DNA of 64,000 nt, taken from assembly GCA_002502045.1 (NCBI GenBank), contig DAPE01000004.1:1-64000 (forward strand), read 5' to 3'. The notes under the pieces were generated by a model. That model made no database searches. It saw only the letters and a list, made by a program, of their open reading frames with translations, and had not been told where the DNA came from. This document shows positions 42,283-51,464 of this stretch, one piece after another (within the stretch, counting starts at the first letter, position 1; each line of letters opens with the position of its first letter). Position numbers and translations under genes: made by a program. The DNA is from Candidatus Parvarchaeota archaeon UBA573. Its GTDB lineage: Archaea; Nanobdellota; Nanobdellia; Parvarchaeales; Parvarchaeaceae.

Positions 42283-42816
42283 ATGGAAAAATGGAAACAG
42301 ACTATGTTGAAAGAGGATGCTTACAATGTACTAAAAGAAATGAAGGAAAACGCAGTAAAAGTGTATGGTAAAAAAATGAGCTTTGGAGATATAATAAAAG
42401 AATCATTGAATAAAGAGCTTTCAATTTCACTGCTTGATGACACTGTTAAAAGCTATCTGCAGGCATATATCCATGAATTAAATAAGAATGACGATATCAT
42501 AGGCGCCGTTCTTTTCGGTTCTCTTGCTAAAAGGACGTGGAATAAATACAGCGATATAGACCTTTTAATCGTCGTTGAATCTGATCCCATGAAATGCCTG
42601 CATTACACCGATGAAATAGACAAAAAGCTTTACGGCATACAAAAAGAGATTTTTGAAAAAGGTTATGGCTTCTATGTAAGCCCACTGATAGTTACAGTAA
42701 ATTCTTTGCATGAAAATAGAATGATATACGATGAAATAAGAAAAAATGGCATTATACTTTTTGATAGAAATAACATTTTAAGAGACTTTATGCATGAAGC
42801 CACAAAAAGCAGTTAA
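42283..42816 (+). CDS. MNT nucleotidyltransferase with RHH-like N-terminus (antitoxin-like)
   Basis: 177 residues. Residues 1-48 look like a ribbon-helix-helix or VapB-type DNA-binding unit (TMLKEDAYNVLKEM, then SFGDIIKESLNKEL). Residues 70-165 form a minimal nucleotidyltransferase with VLFGSLAKRTWNKYSDIDLL: GS at 79-80 and Asp at 91 and 93. In MntA/HepT pairs the MNT protein is the antitoxin that AMPylates a HEPN toxin. The HEPN gene follows five bases later. A DNA-binding N-terminus would let it regulate its own operon. The fusion is read by eye. Confidence 0.75.
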   Translation: MEKWKQTMLKEDAYNVLKEMKENAVKVYGKKMSFGDIIKESLNKELSISLLDDTVKSYLQAYIHELNKNDDIIGAVLFGSLAKRTWNKYSDIDLLIVVESDPMKCLHYTDEIDKKLYGIQKEIFEKGYGFYVSPLIVTVNSLHENRMIYDEIRKNGIILFDRNNILRDFMHEATKSS

Positions 42817-42821
42817 TAAAA

Positions 42822-43238
42822 ATGGAAAGAAATGAAGCTGCAGATGCTTTGGAAGACGCAAGGAGATGGTTTGATGTAAGTATACTTGCAGGTGAACATG
42901 GAGATTATAACATAGGACTATATTCCTTAGAGATGTCTGTAGAAATAGCACTTAAAGGAGTTCTAACAAAATTTGGTATCGCATATCCAAAAGTGCATGA
43001 TATTATACCACTTATAGTCAAGCTATTCGATGAAAAGAATGGTAAGCTACCAAACGAATTCGTTGAGAATGAAAACTTAATAATTGACACATTCAGAGAA
43101 CTGCTTAAAAGAAGAGGACCTGCAGGTTATACATTTAATTCAAACATAAAGATAGCAGATCTAAAGGGAGATTTCAATACTTATTCAAAAGCCGCTGAAA
43201 AGATAATAAAGCTTTGTTTAAAAGCAATAGAAAATTAA
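42822..43238 (+). CDS. HEPN-domain protein, partner of the MNT protein
   Basis: 138 residues. ALEDARRWFDVSILAGEHGDYN and SLEMSVEIALKGVLTKFGIAYPKVHDIIPL are the two signature helices of HEPN (PF05168). The RX4-6H RNase motif of active HepT toxins is not seen: the expected place reads RRGPAGYTF, without His. It may therefore be an inactive toxin or a substrate-binding partner of the MNT subunit rather than an RNase. It lies five bases after the MNT gene and is surely co-transcribed. Confidence 0.8.
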   Translation: MERNEAADALEDARRWFDVSILAGEHGDYNIGLYSLEMSVEIALKGVLTKFGIAYPKVHDIIPLIVKLFDEKNGKLPNEFVENENLIIDTFRELLKRRGPAGYTFNSNIKIADLKGDFNTYSKAAEKIIKLCLKAIEN

Positions 43239-43544
43239 ACGTTGCATTAAGTAAATTATCCATAAACAATATTAATTTATAGATATGATTTCATTTTAAG
43301 GATAGATCTATAAAAGTAGCTGGAAATAAAAGAACATTCTATATTATGTATAATAAAAAAGCTGATACTAGAATAATTAATTACTACAAAAGGTACTTTA
43401 CCAACACTAAATTTAGAACTTGAGGACTAATAAAAATAACTAAATTTTTTAAGGTAAATGTTAACTAAGCTTAAAAAGTTTAAAATTAATAGCCTTAATG
43501 GATTTTCAATAAAAAGTAATGTTTTATTCCTGCAGAAATAATAT
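43239..43544 (+). other. AT-rich intergenic stretch
   Basis: I see no convincing gene. A 50-codon open stretch without a good start (about 43290-43420) contains NKRTFYIMYNKKADTRIIN but no recognisable motif. The rest is A/T-rich. Confidence 0.3.
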
Positions 43545-44243
43545 TTATTTCTGGGTTATTATCAGCTTGGTTCCTGTGCTTTGAACCGGATTCTTTCTAA
43601 ATCTTGTTATTATTGCCGCTGTTATAAGAAGAATTGCCCCTATTATGATAAATGCAATATCCATAAACAGCAAAGTCCCGGTGAATGTAGAAAATATCGA
43701 TGAAGGTATCTTCAATGAAAAAGAGGAAACTGAAAAGGAAAGAAGGAAAGGTACTATATAGGCAAAAGGAATGTAAAAAATAACCAGCGAGATTATTGCC
43801 ATTGATATTACGTTTTTACCAATGGCCGTTAGCTTTTTCTCTTTCTGGTACGAGAAGAATATCAGGATTATTCCTATAATGGCAAGTGCAATCGAAAGCA
43901 GCTCATAATGGTAAATATCAACGTTGTTCATAGGTATGTTTATCCCTGTTGAGCTTTTAATAAAGGAGGAAGCAAGGCAGCCCATGCCGCAGTTTATATA
44001 GGATATCTTTGAATTAAGAGCGGGAGTTACAGTTGAGATGAGCTTGCTTGTGTTTACAGGGGTTATTACGCTGGTTAATTGGTCCTGCTGGACAGTATAA
44101 TTGACTATCTTTGAAACGGCACTCTGTGCAAAAGAATGCGATAAAAACCCGGATAAAAAGCCTGACAGTATCAGTGTAAAGAAAAGCAATCCTACGAATA
44201 GAAGTAATCCTCCAATATACCTTCCGCTTTTTCCCAACATCAT
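43545..44243 (-). CDS. Four-pass membrane protein with outer loop, hypothetical
   Basis: 232 residues. Spans lie at about residues 9-32, 112-128, 143-168 and 185-208. Between the first two is an outer loop of 75 residues with NCGMGC, suggesting a disulfide or metal site outside. The C-terminus is basic and cytosolic. It resembles DPANN membrane proteins of unknown role. It stands alone, divergent from cysS, with about 90 bases between the starts. Confidence 0.55.
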   Translation of the reverse strand: MMLGKSGRYIGGLLLFVGLLFFTLILSGFLSGFLSHSFAQSAVSKIVNYTVQQDQLTSVITPVNTSKLISTVTPALNSKISYINCGMGCLASSFIKSSTGINIPMNNVDIYHYELLSIALAIIGIILIFFSYQKEKKLTAIGKNVISMAIISLVIFYIPFAYIVPFLLSFSVSSFSLKIPSSIFSTFTGTLLFMDIAFIIIGAILLITAAIITRFRKNPVQSTGTKLIITQK

Positions 44244-44335
44244 ATAAAGTTTATGTAATTTTTATTATTTAATCCTAACTTATTATAGTTTAGATACTAA
44301 TACTTATATTTATATAAAAATTGCCTATTTTCTCT

Positions 44336-45739
44336 ATGAAGGTATACAACAGCTTAAGCCGGAAAATAGAAAACTTCAAAGCCTTAGAGCAAGGAAAGGT
44401 TACAATGTATACCTGTGGCCCAACAGTCTACAACTATGTACACATTGGAAATTTAAGGACCTTCATATTCTACGATACAGTTAAGAGGGCCTTAAAACTC
44501 AACGATTACAAGGTAAAGCACGTTATGAATATTACGGATGTAGACGACAAGACGATAAAGGGTGCAATTGAAAGAAGGATGTCATTAAAGGAATACACCG
44601 AGCTTTACGCCAATTACTTCATTGAGGATTTAAATAAACTGAACGTAGATATGGACACAAAGTTTACAAAAGCTACAGATAACATCGATGAAATGCAGAA
44701 GATCATCGTAAAGTTGGTAAAAGAAGGCTATGCTTATGAAGCTGATGACGGTGTATACTTCAACGTTTCAAAATTCAAGGATTACGGTAAACTTTCAGGG
44801 ATGAAGGTTGACGGCAGTTATTCAAGGATAAAGAATGATGACTATGACAAGGAAAACGCGTCTGACTTTGCATTGTGGAAGTACTGGGATGCAAATGACG
44901 GCGAGGCCTACTGGAAAGGCGAGCTGAAAAAAGGAAGGCCGGGATGGCACATTGAATGCAGCGCAATGTCGATGAAATACCTTGGCAAAACAATTGATAT
45001 ACATTGCGGAGCTGTAGACCTTATATTTCCGCACCATGAAAACGAGATAGCGCAGAGCGAGAGCTACAGCAAGCAAAAGTTCGTCAATTACTGGCTGCAT
45101 GCGGAACACCTGCTTGTCAATGGCCAGAAAATGTCAAAGTCTTTGAACAATTTCTATACTTTAAAGGATTTAGAAGGCCAGGGCTTTAATCCATTGTCTT
45201 TCAGGTTGATGGCAATCGACAGCCACTACAGAAACAAATTGGACTTTAACTTTGAAAATCTGCGGAAGTATGAAAAACTACTGGCAAAGATAGATTTATC
45301 GATAAAAGCTCTGAACAAGGTAGAAAAATACGAGGAAAAGGAGGACAATTACTCGAGGGTGCAGACAAAGCAGAAAGTAGAGAAGGTTATTGAGTTATTC
45401 AAGGAAGCTGTTAACAATGATCTGAACACGCACGAAGCTTTGCAGCATTTTCTTTCGCTCCTTGATTTAGCCGATGAAAAAACAAAGAAGGGAAAGATTG
45501 ACAATAATGAGTTTTCCGTGCTTTCCACGGCAATAAGCAAAGCGAACGACGTTTTGGGGATATATATAGACTACAAAATACCTGAGGAAATAATTGCCTT
45601 AGCAGAGGAAAGGGAGCAAAAAAGAAGAGAAAAGCAGTTCATAGAAGCGGATTTGCTGCGTGAAAAGATAAGTGAAAATGGCTATTCCATTGCTGATCTG
45701 ACAGGTACATTCGTAATAACAAAGAAGTACTTGGATTGA
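44336..45739 (+). CDS. cysS: Cysteinyl-tRNA synthetase
   Basis: 467 residues from ATG at 44336. [20 protein letters not shown] holds the zinc Cys and HIGH-like [39 protein letters not shown] and KMSKSLNNF (KMSKS) complete the class I CysRS pattern. It charges tRNA-Cys, whose intron-containing gene is at 51465-51573. A TTG at 44321 would extend the frame five codons, but a TATA-like ATATTTATATA at 44307-44317 puts the transcript start near 44336, and CysRS proteins begin close to [10 protein letters not shown]. Confidence 0.95.
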   Translation: MKVYNSLSRKIENFKALEQGKVTMYTCGPTVYNYVHIGNLRTFIFYDTVKRALKLNDYKVKHVMNITDVDDKTIKGAIERRMSLKEYTELYANYFIEDLNKLNVDMDTKFTKATDNIDEMQKIIVKLVKEGYAYEADDGVYFNVSKFKDYGKLSGMKVDGSYSRIKNDDYDKENASDFALWKYWDANDGEAYWKGELKKGRPGWHIECSAMSMKYLGKTIDIHCGAVDLIFPHHENEIAQSESYSKQKFVNYWLHAEHLLVNGQKMSKSLNNFYTLKDLEGQGFNPLSFRLMAIDSHYRNKLDFNFENLRKYEKLLAKIDLSIKALNKVEKYEEKEDNYSRVQTKQKVEKVIELFKEAVNNDLNTHEALQHFLSLLDLADEKTKKGKIDNNEFSVLSTAISKANDVLGIYIDYKIPEEIIALAEEREQKRREKQFIEADLLREKISENGYSIADLTGTFVITKKYLD

Positions 45740-45829
45740 ATTTTAGGTATATCTAAATAAGTAATAAAACGGTAAATAAATTCTAGGTTTTAATCTTTCA
45801 TCATACTTTCTTTGAAATGTAATTTGAAG

Positions 45830-45869
45830 GGGGAAAGAATAAATAAATAGTTTCCCCTGTGAGAAACTA
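45830..45869. terminator. Two mutually exclusive hairpins between convergent genes
   Basis: GGGGAAA (45830-45836) can pair with TTTCCCC (45851-45857). Alternatively TAGTTTC (45848-45854) pairs with GAAACTA (45863-45869). The two stems share TTTC, so only one can form at a time. They lie after cysS and after the convergent MFS gene, so they may end transcription from either side. Confidence 0.4.
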
Positions 45870-45980
45870 TGGTAAGTATAAACTCTGAAAGGCAGCTTAC
45901 ACAAATAATGACACCATAACAGGTAATTTTAAAATAAACTACAGAATGAAAAGTAAAGTTATGTATTAACTGTCAATGCC

Positions 45981-47420
45981 TTATAACTTTGAGCCCTTTG
46001 CTTCTGCTGAAGCCGTTTCAAGTGACTTTCCGTTTAATTCCGGACCCAATATAACTTCTGCGATTGCTCCTATAAACATGATTACTGCTGTTATTACGAA
46101 AGCTATTGTTACTGCTGTCAATGTATCGCCTGCTGCAAGTATTATACCCAGGATTATAGGCCCTATTATACCACCTAATCTGCCGATTCCTATTGCCGTA
46201 CCTACTGCTGTGCTCCTTATCTCTGTAGGGAACATCTCTGAGATCTGAGGGTAAAGCACGCCGGCTGCTGCGTAAACCCAGAAGTAAAGAACTGCTAAAA
46301 GTATTACGAATAAGACTAAACTTATATGGGCTACGATTAAACCTATAAGCAAGAACATAAATGCCGCTATACCATAAGAAGCGGTAATCGTCTTCCTTCT
46401 TCCTATCCTATCAAGCGCAAATGACATCACTATTATACCAAGTACACCTGCAAAGGTTATGTAAACCAGAGAAAGGCTTACACTCGATGAGCTGTAATTG
46501 AAGAATTTTACCAATATTACGGGGATTACAGAGAAAGCTGCATAGTAAGGCCAAACCTCCGTCAAATTAAGGATTATAGCTAAGGTTATCCTTCTTGGAT
46601 ATTTCTTGAACAAAAGGCCGTATTTTGCCGATAGTTTTTGCGATGAAAAGTTAAGCATTTCTGCGCTGACTGGCGGCAGTTTCTTATGAGTCTTAGCCTG
46701 ATATGCTTTTTCAGCCTTGCTGACTATTGCTTCTGCTTCCTTCAGCCTGTTCTTTCTTATAAGGTATCTTACTGACTCTGGAAGCTTTAGCCTTGCTATG
46801 AAAACAACGACTGCTAATACAACTGCTGAAGCGAAAGCTACCCTCCAACCTATTGTTGAAGGAAGTAAGGATATTGCAAAGAATGCTACTAATGAAGCGG
46901 CTACTGTTCCTACATCAAATGCCGTTGCGTTGCCTGAAGCTACCGCCAAACCTCTTTTCTTTGGAGGAACAAACTCTGCCAATGCTGTATTGGCTACTGC
47001 GACTTCACCCTCGGCACCTATTGCTGTGATTATTCTACCGAAGACCAATGAACCGTAGTTGAATGAAAGCGCAACGATTACGCTTCCTATTATTACTATT
47101 GTAACTGTGATTATGAATACCTTCTTTCTTCCTATATAATCGGCCATTGTTCCCATTAAGAAAGAACCGATTAATGCACCCACCAAATACAATGGCGTTA
47201 AGATAACTGCCTCAAACGAGGTAAGGTCAAACTGCTTTTCAAGTGCACCTAAAGTAGCACCGCCTAGGGAAATTGAGAACCCCTCAAGGATAACTCCTGC
47301 GAACAATATTGCAAATATGTAAGTATGCCAAGAATTCCATGGAATACGATCCAAACGAGCAGTAAGATTAGTTTTAATAGAACGTATATCGCCTTTATCA
47401 TTCTTAACTGACTGCGGCAT
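45981..47420 (-). CDS. MFS transporter, sugar-porter-like
   Basis: 479 residues with twelve predicted spans. GTMADYIGRKKVF and DRIGRRKTI are the paired MFS loop motifs between spans 2-3 and 8-9, and PESVRYLIRKNRLKEAE after span 6 is the PESPR-like motif of sugar porters. The central loop is about 60 residues. The substrate could be a sugar or organic acid. It is divergent from deoC (170 bases), near an aldolase gene, so a carbon-source role is likely. Its GC is somewhat higher than its surroundings, which may reflect transfer. Confidence 0.85.
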   Translation of the reverse strand: MPQSVKNDKGDIRSIKTNLTARLDRIPWNSWHTYIFAILFAGVILEGFSISLGGATLGALEKQFDLTSFEAVILTPLYLVGALIGSFLMGTMADYIGRKKVFIITVTIVIIGSVIVALSFNYGSLVFGRIITAIGAEGEVAVANTALAEFVPPKKRGLAVASGNATAFDVGTVAASLVAFFAISLLPSTIGWRVAFASAVVLAVVVFIARLKLPESVRYLIRKNRLKEAEAIVSKAEKAYQAKTHKKLPPVSAEMLNFSSQKLSAKYGLLFKKYPRRITLAIILNLTEVWPYYAAFSVIPVILVKFFNYSSSSVSLSLVYITFAGVLGIIVMSFALDRIGRRKTITASYGIAAFMFLLIGLIVAHISLVLFVILLAVLYFWVYAAAGVLYPQISEMFPTEIRSTAVGTAIGIGRLGGIIGPIILGIILAAGDTLTAVTIAFVITAVIMFIGAIAEVILGPELNGKSLETASAEAKGSKL

Positions 47421-47594
47421 AAGAAATCATTAATAATTAATAGTATTTAAATCTTTTTCTCCAGGGTTTTTGCCTGGCAACAACTAAAATTATGCTTTGC
47501 TGGTATTTTTTTAAACACTCAAAGCAATTTATTACAAGTTTTACAGCTAAGATGCACATTAAAAACTTAAATCCTTGAAAATCATATAAAATTA

Positions 47595-48344
47595 ATGGAA
47601 AAAACTGATATAGAAAAAATAATGAACGTGGTTGACCACACATTGCTTAAACCTTACGCAAAGGAGAAGGAAATAAAAAAGCTCATAGACGAAGCAGCTG
47701 AGTTGAAAACCTACAGCGTTTGCATACATCCTTTGTTTGCTAAGGCCGCTAAAAGATACATAACGAAGAAGAATTATCCGCTCAAGATAGCAGTTACAGT
47801 TGACTTTCCAATGGGGGTTATGACAACGAATGCAAGGGTAAAGGCTCTAAAGTCCTTGGCCAAAGACGTAAATGAGGTTGATTTTGTTGTCCAGATGGGG
47901 TATGTTAAATCGAAAAAGTTCAATGCTGTCCAAAAAGATGTAAACAAGCTTGTTGACATAGCGCATCAAAACAATCTCGTTATAAAATTTATAGTAGAGG
48001 ATGCTTACACTACAAAAGAGGAAAAAGAAAAACTTTATGATATAGTATGCAGTTCAAAAGCAGATTTTATAAAGACAAGCACAGGGTTTGCTGAGCCCGA
48101 ATATTCGTCTTCAATGGGCAATAAGATAGGGGCAGACCCGCAAAACATTAGAGTAATGGCTGAAACCATAAAAAGACTGGGCTCAAAGACTGGAATAAAG
48201 GCCTCTGGAGGAATACATTCATACCAGCAGGTATTGGATTTATTGAATGCTTCTGAAAAGCAGTTGGATCCTAAAGAATTCAGGCTGGGGATGAGCGGGA
48301 CCAAAAAGCTCTATGAAGAACTGGAAAAGCTAAAAACCAATTAA
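47595..48344 (+). CDS. deoC: Deoxyribose-phosphate aldolase
   Basis: 249 residues. VDHTLLKPYA, AVTVDFPMGVMTTNARV, VDFVVQMGYVKS and FIKTSTGF (Schiff-base Lys) with GIKASGGIHSYQQVLDLLNA form the DeoC active site. It cleaves 2-deoxyribose-5-phosphate to glyceraldehyde-3-phosphate and acetaldehyde and works in deoxynucleoside salvage. A TATA-like element in ATCATATAAAATTAATGG is close to the ATG. It is followed eight bases later by the DapA-family aldolase. Confidence 0.94.
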   Translation: MEKTDIEKIMNVVDHTLLKPYAKEKEIKKLIDEAAELKTYSVCIHPLFAKAAKRYITKKNYPLKIAVTVDFPMGVMTTNARVKALKSLAKDVNEVDFVVQMGYVKSKKFNAVQKDVNKLVDIAHQNNLVIKFIVEDAYTTKEEKEKLYDIVCSSKADFIKTSTGFAEPEYSSSMGNKIGADPQNIRVMAETIKRLGSKTGIKASGGIHSYQQVLDLLNASEKQLDPKEFRLGMSGTKKLYEELEKLKTN

Positions 48345-48351
48345 AGTCAAC

Positions 48352-49224
48352 ATGGAAATAAGCGGTGCTTTATCGGAAGTGTTTGCTGCATTCAATGAAA
48401 AAAACCAGATAGACGAGCAAAAAACCCATGAATATGTTAAATTCCTCCTAAAAAACAATGTTAAGGCTTTATTTGTAGGAGGCATAGCCGCAGAAACACT
48501 GTCCTTTTCCGATGATGAAAGGGAAAAGTGGTTAAAGGCCGTTAAATCCGCTGCTGAAAAAACTACCGTTATCTTCCAGCTCAAACCCTCGAATATTGAA
48601 GGACTGAAAAAGCAGATAAAAACCGCAGAAGAAAATTCCGTGGATATTGTATCTTTAAGCCAGCCTTACCCGATACCTTTGAGCAATAACGAAATCGTGG
48701 ATTATTTTAACAATGCCTGCAAGCTAACTTCATTGCCTATAATGGTTTACAATGAACCAACCGTAGGGAAGGCAATGGATATACAGACTTTAAACCTTAT
48801 AATAAAGAACAATAAAAACGTCAATTTTTACAAAGACAGCACACATAACATGATAGACTTGCATTCCTTGATTCTGCAGAACCCTTCGCTTAATGTTCTT
48901 GCCGGCAGCGATGGGCTGATATTTGATATAATGAATGCAGGCGGAAAAGGAGTAGTCTCCTTGGTTGTAAACCCTTTCCCTGAGCTTATAAACCGGGAGG
49001 TTGAAGCACTCCAGAAAAAACAATTGGATAAGGCTTTGGAGCTGCAGAACAAGATCCTAAAAGTCAGATCTATTCTTAAAGAAGGCGGTTTAACAGCCGG
49101 TTACAGATATGCAATGCAACTTAGGGGGATAGACATAGGCAAAGCGCCTTTTCCCTATTCAAATATCAATGAAGATGCAAAATCAAAAATAGAGAAAAAC
49201 CTGAAGGAAATTAACCTGCTTTAA
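48352..49224 (+). CDS. DapA/KDG-aldolase superfamily protein
   Basis: 290 residues, TIM barrel. MVYNEPTVG carries the Tyr and NFYKDSTHN the Schiff-base Lys of the DHDPS/NAL/KDG aldolase class. ALFVGGIAAETLSFSDDER is the usual GTTGE-like loop but reads GGIAAE. The enzyme could be a 2-keto-3-deoxygluconate aldolase or dihydrodipicolinate synthase. With deoC upstream and a sugar-porter-like MFS gene nearby I prefer sugar-acid cleavage; this is inference. It is co-transcribed with deoC. Confidence 0.78.
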   Translation: MEISGALSEVFAAFNEKNQIDEQKTHEYVKFLLKNNVKALFVGGIAAETLSFSDDEREKWLKAVKSAAEKTTVIFQLKPSNIEGLKKQIKTAEENSVDIVSLSQPYPIPLSNNEIVDYFNNACKLTSLPIMVYNEPTVGKAMDIQTLNLIIKNNKNVNFYKDSTHNMIDLHSLILQNPSLNVLAGSDGLIFDIMNAGGKGVVSLVVNPFPELINREVEALQKKQLDKALELQNKILKVRSILKEGGLTAGYRYAMQLRGIDIGKAPFPYSNINEDAKSKIEKNLKEINLL

Positions 49225-49305
49225 AGAAATCTGCAGTCTAATAAGTGTAGCTATACTTGGTAACAATTCTTTTAAAATTAAGAGCTTACTTTTCAGAAAC
49301 CAGAA

Positions 49306-49395
49306 TTAATTACCTTCATTCTCGTAGTATTCCTTTAGAACTTCGTTTGAATCCTTTTCGGCTTCCTGTTCTATTGCTTTTTCTTCTTCGTCCAT
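49306..49395 (-). CDS. Acidic microprotein, 29 residues
   Basis: ATG at 49395 opens a frame of MDEEEKAIEQEAEKDSNEVL and nine further residues ending EGN. Eleven of 29 residues are Glu. A TATA-like TTTTTTATATAATG (49415-49428) centres about 27 bases upstream, matching the leaderless spacing of other genes here; the box overlaps the 3' end of the upstream gene. Hence I take it as a real small gene. The function is unknown. A chance frame is the alternative. Confidence 0.45.
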   Translation of the reverse strand: MDEEEKAIEQEAEKDSNEVLKEYYENEGN

Positions 49396-49429
49396 AGTTT
49401 TACTTTAATGTGTTCATTATATAAAAAAT

Positions 49430-49765
49430 TTAGTATGGAATTACCGGAGATGTTTTGTGGTAAGTGAGCTCTAGACTTGAGGACATAATATTTTTTAAAT
49501 TAAGAGACTTCAAAATAGAATCCAAATCAACCTTGTCTTTGGAAACCGCCTTTTTTAGTTCGTACCTTGCTTTTTGAATTTCTTTCGCAAATGGACTTTT
49601 TTTGAATTCCGGATCGGTAAGAATGAAATAATCACGCCATTCTTCAGCTTTATACAGATTCGAGAGGGCATCTTTATATAATTTATTTTCAATGTTGTAC
49701 TCTGTCTTATTCAAAAAGCCCTGGGCAATTGAATTAAAATACATGAACGCTGCTTCATCTTCCAT
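49430..49765 (-). CDS. Hypothetical helical protein, 111 residues
   Basis: The first 75 residues look all-helical: AAFMYFNSIAQGFLNKTEYN, then YKDALSNLYKAEEWRDYFI. The helix-turn-helix repeat layout resembles TPR- or SAM-like helical pairs, but no domain is certain. A short tail ends TYHKTSPVIPY. It begins 33 bases after the end of the split secreted coiled-coil gene, on the same strand. The function is unknown. Confidence 0.45.
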   Translation of the reverse strand: MEDEAAFMYFNSIAQGFLNKTEYNIENKLYKDALSNLYKAEEWRDYFILTDPEFKKSPFAKEIQKARYELKKAVSKDKVDLDSILKSLNLKNIMSSSLELTYHKTSPVIPY

Positions 49766-49797
49766 CCCAGACTTGTGAAATCTTCTGATATAAATAC

Positions 49798-51303
49798 TTA
49801 TTTATCTAGGTAGTAGAGACCGCTTCCACTACTATTAGTCAAAGCAGTTATGAATGAAGTTCCATTCCAGACCATATTGCTTGTAAAATTATTCTTTGTG
49901 TTAACGCTTCCGGTTATGTTGGCCCATAAGTTCGTTATTGGGTTGTAAATCTCTAAAAATGGACTTAAAGATTTTGAACCTCCAGGCCCGGAAGAAGTAA
50001 GAAGATATGAACCAGAGATTAAGAAATATGCACCATCCCAGCTAAGGCTTAAGTTTGCCTGCGAAAAGGTTTTGCCTGCAGGAATTGGTAAAGTTAAATT
50101 GCTTACATTTTCAAGAGCACTGTTACTGCTATTATAAGAGAGAAGATTCAAAGTTAACACAGAAGTTGCTGGCTGCGGGCCTGTTGGATCTTTATATTCT
50201 AACAAATAATAATCTGTTCCGTTATAAAAGGGATTTGTGAAATTATATCCCTGAAAACTGCTTAAATTACTTGACAGATTTATAATTGATTTTTTAGATG
50301 AAGTGTAATAAAGTAAGTCCTGTATTATCTTAGTAGTTGATGGTGGCGGAGGAGTAGTATTGATAATTTGTTTACTGTAGCCTGTAACCAAATAACCATT
50401 GTTGTTATAAGATAAACCAATAGGATAGAAATTCGTGTAATTCTTGAAAAATGTCAAATTTACAAGTTTTTTATCGTATTGAACCAAACCTATACTATCA
50501 TTTTTAAATCTCACCAAAAATGTGAAACCCTTACTGTTTGATACTGAAGAAAATACGTTTGTTATACTATTATTCTTGAATGTCTTGGTTAAATTGTTTG
50601 CTGTATAATTTTTAATATTATAGATAAATACGAAATAACCTGAGTCCGTTTTATTCCCGATTATTACAAGATTAGAGCCATTTTGTGATATGCTTCTTAT
50701 TGTTGAATGGCTATAATCAAGGTTCATTGTCGTTATTTTAGATGGAATAAAATTCTCTTCGTACATATATTTGTATTCAGCATTTAATTTAGACGAAAGA
50801 TTTGAGATAGTTTGATTCTTTAAAGCTAATTCTGATGAGAGATCTGCAAGAGATATGTTATCAGAAACCAAAGACTTGTTTAATTTAGAAATTGTAAAGG
50901 ATAAATTTGAGATATTTTGATTTTTTAGAGCTAATTCTAACGAGAGATTGGATATAGAAAGGTTATCTGTTGATAATTTACTTAATGAATAAGAAAGGGA
51001 CCTATCAACCAAATGGTAAAGGCTTTCAGCAGTATTGTAACTTTTATTCAAATTATCCAACTTAATATTGAGAGAATTGACCTCGCTCTGATAAGCAATT
51101 ATATTGCTTTTTGAAAGATTTTCCTGTAAAGAAAAGGAATTGCTTTTTGATTCTAATATCTTTAGCTTACTAGTTAAATTAGATATGTTCGCTTCCAGCT
51201 GCGCTATTTTGTTGGAAACTTGTGTTAGATTAGTTGACTGTACGTAGTATGAATGCGTTAAATTTGATAACTTATTTGCTTGATTTACAGTAACATGCTT
51301 CAA
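49798..51303 (-). CDS. Secreted coiled-coil and beta-rich protein, main part
   Basis: 501 residues. Residues 10-175 are a long coiled coil with repeats such as LSLELALKNQNISNLS and LSSELALKNQTISNLS, separated by about 38 residues. Residues 180-501 are beta-rich with many Asn/Ser/Tyr sequons and repeated strands (NGYLVTGYSK, GAYFLISGSY, WNGTSFITAL), suggesting a propeller-like fold. No signal peptide is in this frame, and it opens with TTG. The signal anchor is encoded in a different frame at 51300-51392, overlapping this start, so the gene is probably split by a frameshift. Confidence 0.6.
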   Translation of the reverse strand: MKHVTVNQANKLSNLTHSYYVQSTNLTQVSNKIAQLEANISNLTSKLKILESKSNSFSLQENLSKSNIIAYQSEVNSLNIKLDNLNKSYNTAESLYHLVDRSLSYSLSKLSTDNLSISNLSLELALKNQNISNLSFTISKLNKSLVSDNISLADLSSELALKNQTISNLSSKLNAEYKYMYEENFIPSKITTMNLDYSHSTIRSISQNGSNLVIIGNKTDSGYFVFIYNIKNYTANNLTKTFKNNSITNVFSSVSNSKGFTFLVRFKNDSIGLVQYDKKLVNLTFFKNYTNFYPIGLSYNNNGYLVTGYSKQIINTTPPPPSTTKIIQDLLYYTSSKKSIINLSSNLSSFQGYNFTNPFYNGTDYYLLEYKDPTGPQPATSVLTLNLLSYNSSNSALENVSNLTLPIPAGKTFSQANLSLSWDGAYFLISGSYLLTSSGPGGSKSLSPFLEIYNPITNLWANITGSVNTKNNFTSNMVWNGTSFITALTNSSGSGLYYLDK

Positions 51304-51392
51304 TGAACGGAGAAAAAGCTGACTATTATTAGCATTGCGGCCAATGAAAACGCAGAAGCGTAAACTAATTTTCTCTTTAATATCTCATCCAT
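51300..51392 (-). CDS. Signal-anchor segment preceding the coiled-coil protein
   Basis: ATG at 51392 gives MDEILKRKLVYASAFSLAAM and ten further hydrophobic residues, then TGA at 51300-51302. This is a classic type II signal anchor: basic start, one hydrophobic helix, no outer domain. Its stop overlaps the TTG of the 501-residue frame (TTGA), with a one-base frame offset. Together they would make a sensible surface protein. Either a frameshift has broken the gene, a sequencing error lies near 51302, or the two parts are joined by programmed frameshifting. Confidence 0.55.
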   Translation of the reverse strand: MDEILKRKLVYASAFSLAAMLIIVSFFSVH

Positions 51393-51464
51393 AATAAACA
51401 ATTAATTACTACAATTAAAGAGTTATAAGTATATAAATACTTTATTTATAATTATTTGTATTGA

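Noticed and set aside
50760..51000. Repeats in the coiled-coil gene as a CRISPR array or DNA repeat
   Set aside because: The repeats (LALKNQ-ISNLS) are protein-level heptad units with varied DNA, not spaced identical repeats with spacers. No CRISPR array or cas gene is seen anywhere in the window.
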